Source of the DNA: Streptosporangiaceae bacterium
GTDB taxonomy: Bacteria; Actinomycetota; Actinomycetes; Streptosporangiales; Streptosporangiaceae
Length of the DNA: 7,816 nucleotides
Assembly: GCA_030040475.1 (NCBI GenBank)
Contig: JASHTQ010000700.1
Coordinates: 1-7,816, forward strand
Direction: 5' to 3'
The number at the start of each line of letters is the position of its first letter. Within the stretch, counting starts at the first letter, position 1. The translations under genes and the position numbers were made by a program. Positions 5,260-7,816 of this stretch are shown here, in pieces. Below the pieces are notes generated by a model. The model worked only from the letters and a program-made list of their open reading frames with translations, made no database searches and had not been told where the DNA came from.

Positions 5260-6605
5260 GCTGAGGAACCGATCCGGCGCGCAGTCGTCGGCCACCGCGC
5301 GGTTGAGCCGGTCAAGGACCGCGGTCACGCCATGCCCGTCGCGGGCGAGCAGGCGGGCCGCGTGCCGGGCCAGCCCGGTGACGGCGGCGGCTTGCGGGCC
5401 GTTGCCGCAGACGTCGCCGAGTATGCCGAGTATCAGGCACCACCGGTTCGCCCCGGCCCGGAACAGGTCGTAGAAATCCCCGCCGGCCGCGCACTCGGCG
5501 ATGGCGGGCTCGTAGACGACGCTCGACTCGATCCCGGTAACGTCGTCGAGTTCGGCCGGCCGCAGGGACCGCTGCAGGATCCGGCTGGTCGCCGCCTCCC
5601 GCCGGTGGCCACGGACCCGGTCCAGGGCGAACGCCATCCGGCGGCTCAGGTCGTCGAGCAGCCCGGCCAGGCCCGGCTCGGCCGGCCCGGCCGCCTGGTC
5701 AAGGAGCATCGTGCCGAGCCGCTGCGTGCCGTAGACCAGCGGAAACTCGGCCGCGCTTGACCGGTACCCGGTCCTGGTCCGGCGAGACCTCGCCGACGCC
5801 TTCGGTGCCTCAAGCTCGGCGCGCAATGGCCCGAGCATGCGCTCGTCGGAATGCCAGACGTGCGCGAGCCTGGCCGACCCCTGTTCGTCGGCCAGGTAAA
5901 ACGCGCACCATTCGGCGATACGGGGCACGACGAGCATCGCGCAGAGCATCGTGATGTCCTCGGTGTCGGCGGCCCCGGCCAGCAGGCAGTCGACCTCGGC
6001 GAGGAACGCCGCCGGACGATCACGGTCGCCGGCCTGCTCGGCCAGCCATAGCCGCTCCAGCACGACGGCTATCTCGTCCGCGGCCCGGCGCAGGGATCGT
6101 GCGGTCTGCTCGCTGAACCGCCCGGGCTCCCTTGCCGCGACCGCGATCAGCCCGACGACGAAACCGCCGGCCACAAGCGGGTGGTCGCCAGCGAGCGCCA
6201 CTGGTAACCCAGCAGGGCCGGGACCGGATCCCCCCGCCGTTCATGTCGCCGTACACCGCGGGCGTCCGGTCCAGGTCGACCGGCCCGGCGGCCGGCCCGA
6301 GCGCGACCCGGGGCTGGTGCAGATCGCCGACCCCGGCCACCACCGCCAGGCGGAGCGGGTGGTCGCAGACCCGCGGGATGCAGGCGCTGTCGGCGCCGGA
6401 GGAGGCCTTGATCAGGTCAGGAGACCGGTCCAGGTAGCCGCGCTCAGCGTGGCGTTCGCGAGGATCTGGACCCACTCTCGCCTGCTCTGCCTGCGGCGGC
6501 GCCGGTCGCGGGGCGCCTCGGTGCGGCTGCCCGGCCGACCGCGGCCGATGCGGGCTCAGGCGGAACGGTCGTCCGGATGCTGCGCGGCACGTAGCTCACC
6601 CCTCC

Positions 6606-6727
6606 GATACCCGCGACTGCGAGACGAAGGCCGGCCCGGAGGTGACAGGATGAGTACATCCATATGCAACTGGTTATCTAGACTGGGTTTGGTTGATGGC
6701 ACCCGGCAGAGACTCCGCGCGGGTTCG
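6606..6727. other. Gap between the SGNH hydrolase stop and the phosphatase start
   Basis: This - strand gap contains an unusually AT-rich pocket (about 6648-6700) including CATATG and TCTAGA. It is the likely promoter area of the phosphatase, but I find no TAnnnT box at a convincing distance on either strand. A weak hairpin (ACCCG at 6701-6705 with CGGGT at 6720-6724, 14-nt loop) lies just after the hydrolase stop and may be a poor terminator. No coding sequence is supported. Confidence 0.3.
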
Positions 6728-7549
6728 TCAGCGGGCCAGGGTCTCGATCGGGGCCAGTTCGGGGCGTTTGGGCGGGAGGCCGTCGCCTGAGGAGATGCCG
6801 CGCAGCCGGCGGTTGACCCAGGGCATGGCGAACTGCCTGGCCCAGCGCAGGTCCTGGCGGCGGGCGGTCAGCCAGACGGCGGCGGGCCGGGGGGCGGCGG
6901 CAAGCGAGGCCGCGGAGAAGGGATCGGGCAGCGGGACGCGCCAGTCCGCGGGCTGGGGCAGGCCAAGCACCTCGCAGGTGCGCAGGGCCACCCGGCGGTG
7001 GCCTTCCGGGCTGAGGTGAAGACGGTCCTGGCTCCACATCCGCGGGTCGGCAAGGACCCGCATGGACCACAGGTCGACCAGGTCGGCGCCGCGCTCGTCG
7101 GCGATCCCCCGCAGGTGCATGTTGTAGGCGGCGATCCGGCCGCGCAGCAGGCGGATCACCGGGAAGACGCGCGGGTCGAAGCCGGTGAAGATGACCACCC
7201 GGCAGCCGGCCGCCTGCAGCCGGGCAACGCCCGCGTCGAAGCGGGCGGCGAGCGTGTCCACGTCCGCGCCGCGCAGGATGTCGTTGCCGCCCGCGGCCAC
7301 GCTCACCAGGTCCGGGGCCATGTCTATGGCCCCGGGCAGCTGCTCCGCGATGACCGCGGCGAGCAGCTTGCCGCGGACCGCCAGGTTCGCGTACCTGAAC
7401 CCGGGTACCCGCCCGGCCAGTGCCTCGGCTACCCGGTCGGCCCAGCCGCGGAAGCCGCCGTCCGGGTAGGGGTCGTTGAGTCCTTCGGTGAAGCTGTCGC
7501 CGATCGCCACGAAGGAACCGATGCCGCCGATCACGTCACGTTCCCGCAT
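6728..7549 (-). CDS. SGNH/GDSL-family hydrolase
   Basis: This is a serine esterase/lipase-type hydrolase of 273 residues, a usual length for the actinobacterial single-domain group. From the ATG at 7549 the conserved blocks are all present: block I AIGDSFTEG with nucleophile Ser19, block II NLAVRGKLL with oxyanion Gly60, block III AAGGNDILR with Asn89, and block V SQDRLHLSPEGH with Asp175 and His178. The basic C-terminal tail RRLRGISSGDGLPPKRP follows the catalytic domain. No signal peptide is seen, so it is probably cytoplasmic; the substrate is unknown. Starts at 7549 and 7558 (MGWMRERD) are both possible and neither has a clear Shine-Dalgarno. The frame is open upstream to 7771, but those codons give Gly/Arg/Ala-rich low-complexity sequence and are rejected. 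It lies 137 bp upstream of the broken phosphatase on the same strand, with no evidence of a shared role. Confidence 0.9.
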   Translation of the reverse strand: MRERDVIGGIGSFVAIGDSFTEGLNDPYPDGGFRGWADRVAEALAGRVPGFRYANLAVRGKLLAAVIAEQLPGAIDMAPDLVSVAAGGNDILRGADVDTLAARFDAGVARLQAAGCRVVIFTGFDPRVFPVIRLLRGRIAAYNMHLRGIADERGADLVDLWSMRVLADPRMWSQDRLHLSPEGHRRVALRTCEVLGLPQPADWRVPLPDPFSAASLAAAPRPAAVWLTARRQDLRWARQFAMPWVNRRLRGISSGDGLPPKRPELAPIETLAR

Positions 7550-7816
7550 CCATCCCATGATGCCATCGCGCACCAGCCGGCTCGACCGGGCCGACAGAAG
7601 GGCCGATTGAGAGGGAACCAGGCCAACCCCGCACCCATCCGCCGGCCCGCCCGGCTGACCCGCCGGCGCCACACTGCACCGGCAACCGCCCGCCCCGGCC
7701 CCCCCCCGGCCCGCCCGGCACCCAGCCGCCCCGCCCGCGTCCGGGGCTCGTGACCCACAAACCCCGCCCACCGGGGCCGGGGGGACACCAGCGTAAGAGG
7801 ACGTTTGTCAAGTGAT
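7550..7816. other. GC-extreme upstream region of the SGNH hydrolase; no gene supported
   Basis: This stretch is dominated by C-rich + strand sequence, including a run of nine C at 7699-7707. Open frames here encode only Gly/Pro/Arg/Ala low-complexity peptides. TTGACA is present on the - strand (7811-7806) and could be a -35 box for the hydrolase, but nothing resembling TAnnnT follows at 16-18 bp. It is probably an untranslated leader plus promoter, partly outside the window. Confidence 0.3.

Larger units (their letters stand above)
4824..6590 (-). pseudogene. GAF-GAF-SpoIIE/PP2C serine phosphatase, broken by a 28-bp duplication and single-base frame breaks
   Basis: Pieces in different frames join into one SpoIIE-type (PPM) phosphatase of about 590 residues with two sensor domains. 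Such proteins usually dephosphorylate anti-anti-sigma factors. Order: an N-terminal piece from GTG 6590 with Shine-Dalgarno GGAGG at 6605-6601; a helix WVQILANATLSAATWTGLL (6474-6418) in a second frame; a first GAF from about 6418 (DLIKASSGADSACIPRV) in a third; and DPVPALLGYQWRSLA (6235-6192), then GDHPLVAGGFVVGL, in further frames. The longest intact piece starts at GTG 6201 and holds the end of GAF1, GAF2 (about residues 65-195) and the phosphatase start with GGDFYDLF and LGDVCGNGPQAAA. After VEIVPL the frame breaks at a 28-bp tandem duplication. The rest (ASAGHPLPPLL, GDVLICVTDGVTERTDG, metal-binding SPDDVAVLVL) lies in another frame. G/C-ending codons switch frame with each piece. The last piece has no stop and stays open antisense to the aminotransferase. 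Confidence 0.8.

Noticed and set aside
6998..7753. + strand open frame of 251 codons opposite the SGNH hydrolase
   Set aside because: The - strand carries all SGNH catalytic blocks; the + product has no motif and is explained by high GC.
7550..7771. N-terminal extension of the SGNH hydrolase to 7771
   Set aside because: The added residues are Gly/Arg/Ala low complexity with no signal-peptide pattern, and the family normally begins shortly before the GDSFTEG block.
7781..7816. Consensus-like TTGACA on the - strand as a promoter
   Set aside because: No TAnnnT hexamer lies 16-18 bp downstream, so it is at best half a promoter.
1..7816. CRISPR array, tRNA, insertion sequence or attachment site
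   Set aside because: No regularly spaced repeats, cloverleaf, transposase, terminal inverted repeats or flanking duplication seen; the only repeats are the ~17-bp tract and the 28-bp duplication.

Overview
The window is very GC-rich DNA with strongly G/C-ending codons, GTG starts, TAnnnT-type -10 boxes directly before start codons and Gram-positive-type DapE and SpoIIE-family proteins. This points to a filamentous-type actinomycete chromosome. No genus can be named from the sequence alone. There are no tRNA or rRNA genes, no CRISPR array, no transposase and no phage gene.

Layout, left to right. (1) The 3' part of a membrane-anchored or secreted S1C (HtrA/DegP-like) serine protease with a C-terminal PDZ domain, + strand, cut by the left edge. 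(2) A short degenerate tandem repeat of about 17 bp at the convergent junction. (3) dapE (succinyl-diaminopimelate desuccinylase, M20 family), - strand. Its reading frame has no stop where the enzyme should end and stays open about 1 kb antisense to the protease. (4) A LysR-family regulator, - strand, 23 bp upstream of dapE. (5) A 171-bp divergent control region. (6) A class I/II PLP-dependent aminotransferase, + strand, followed by a strong GC hairpin. (7) A GAF-GAF-SpoIIE/PP2C phosphatase, - strand, convergent with the aminotransferase and broken by a perfect 28-bp tandem duplication plus several single-base frame breaks. (8) An SGNH/GDSL hydrolase, - strand, upstream of the phosphatase. (9) About 265 bp of extremely GC-rich sequence at the right edge with no gene that I can support.

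How they fit together. LysR, dapE and the aminotransferase form one plausible unit: a regulator divergent from an amino-acid aminotransferase and followed by an M20 desuccinylase. A T-N11-A dyad overlaps the lysR -10 box and start codon, which suggests autoregulation. Both lysR and dapE have a TAnnnT box ending exactly 6 nt before the start codon and no clear Shine-Dalgarno, so both are probably leaderless. The phosphatase would have been a partner-switching or environmental-signalling protein. Its damage is confined to one gene while its neighbours are intact, which favours a pseudogene (or a phase-variable gene at the 28-bp repeat) over general sequencing error.

I see no convincing new defence, mobile or biosynthetic system. 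The most interesting signals are the 28-bp frame-breaking duplication, the missing dapE stop with its repeat-bearing junction, and the twin leaderless starts with the overlapping LysR-type dyad.
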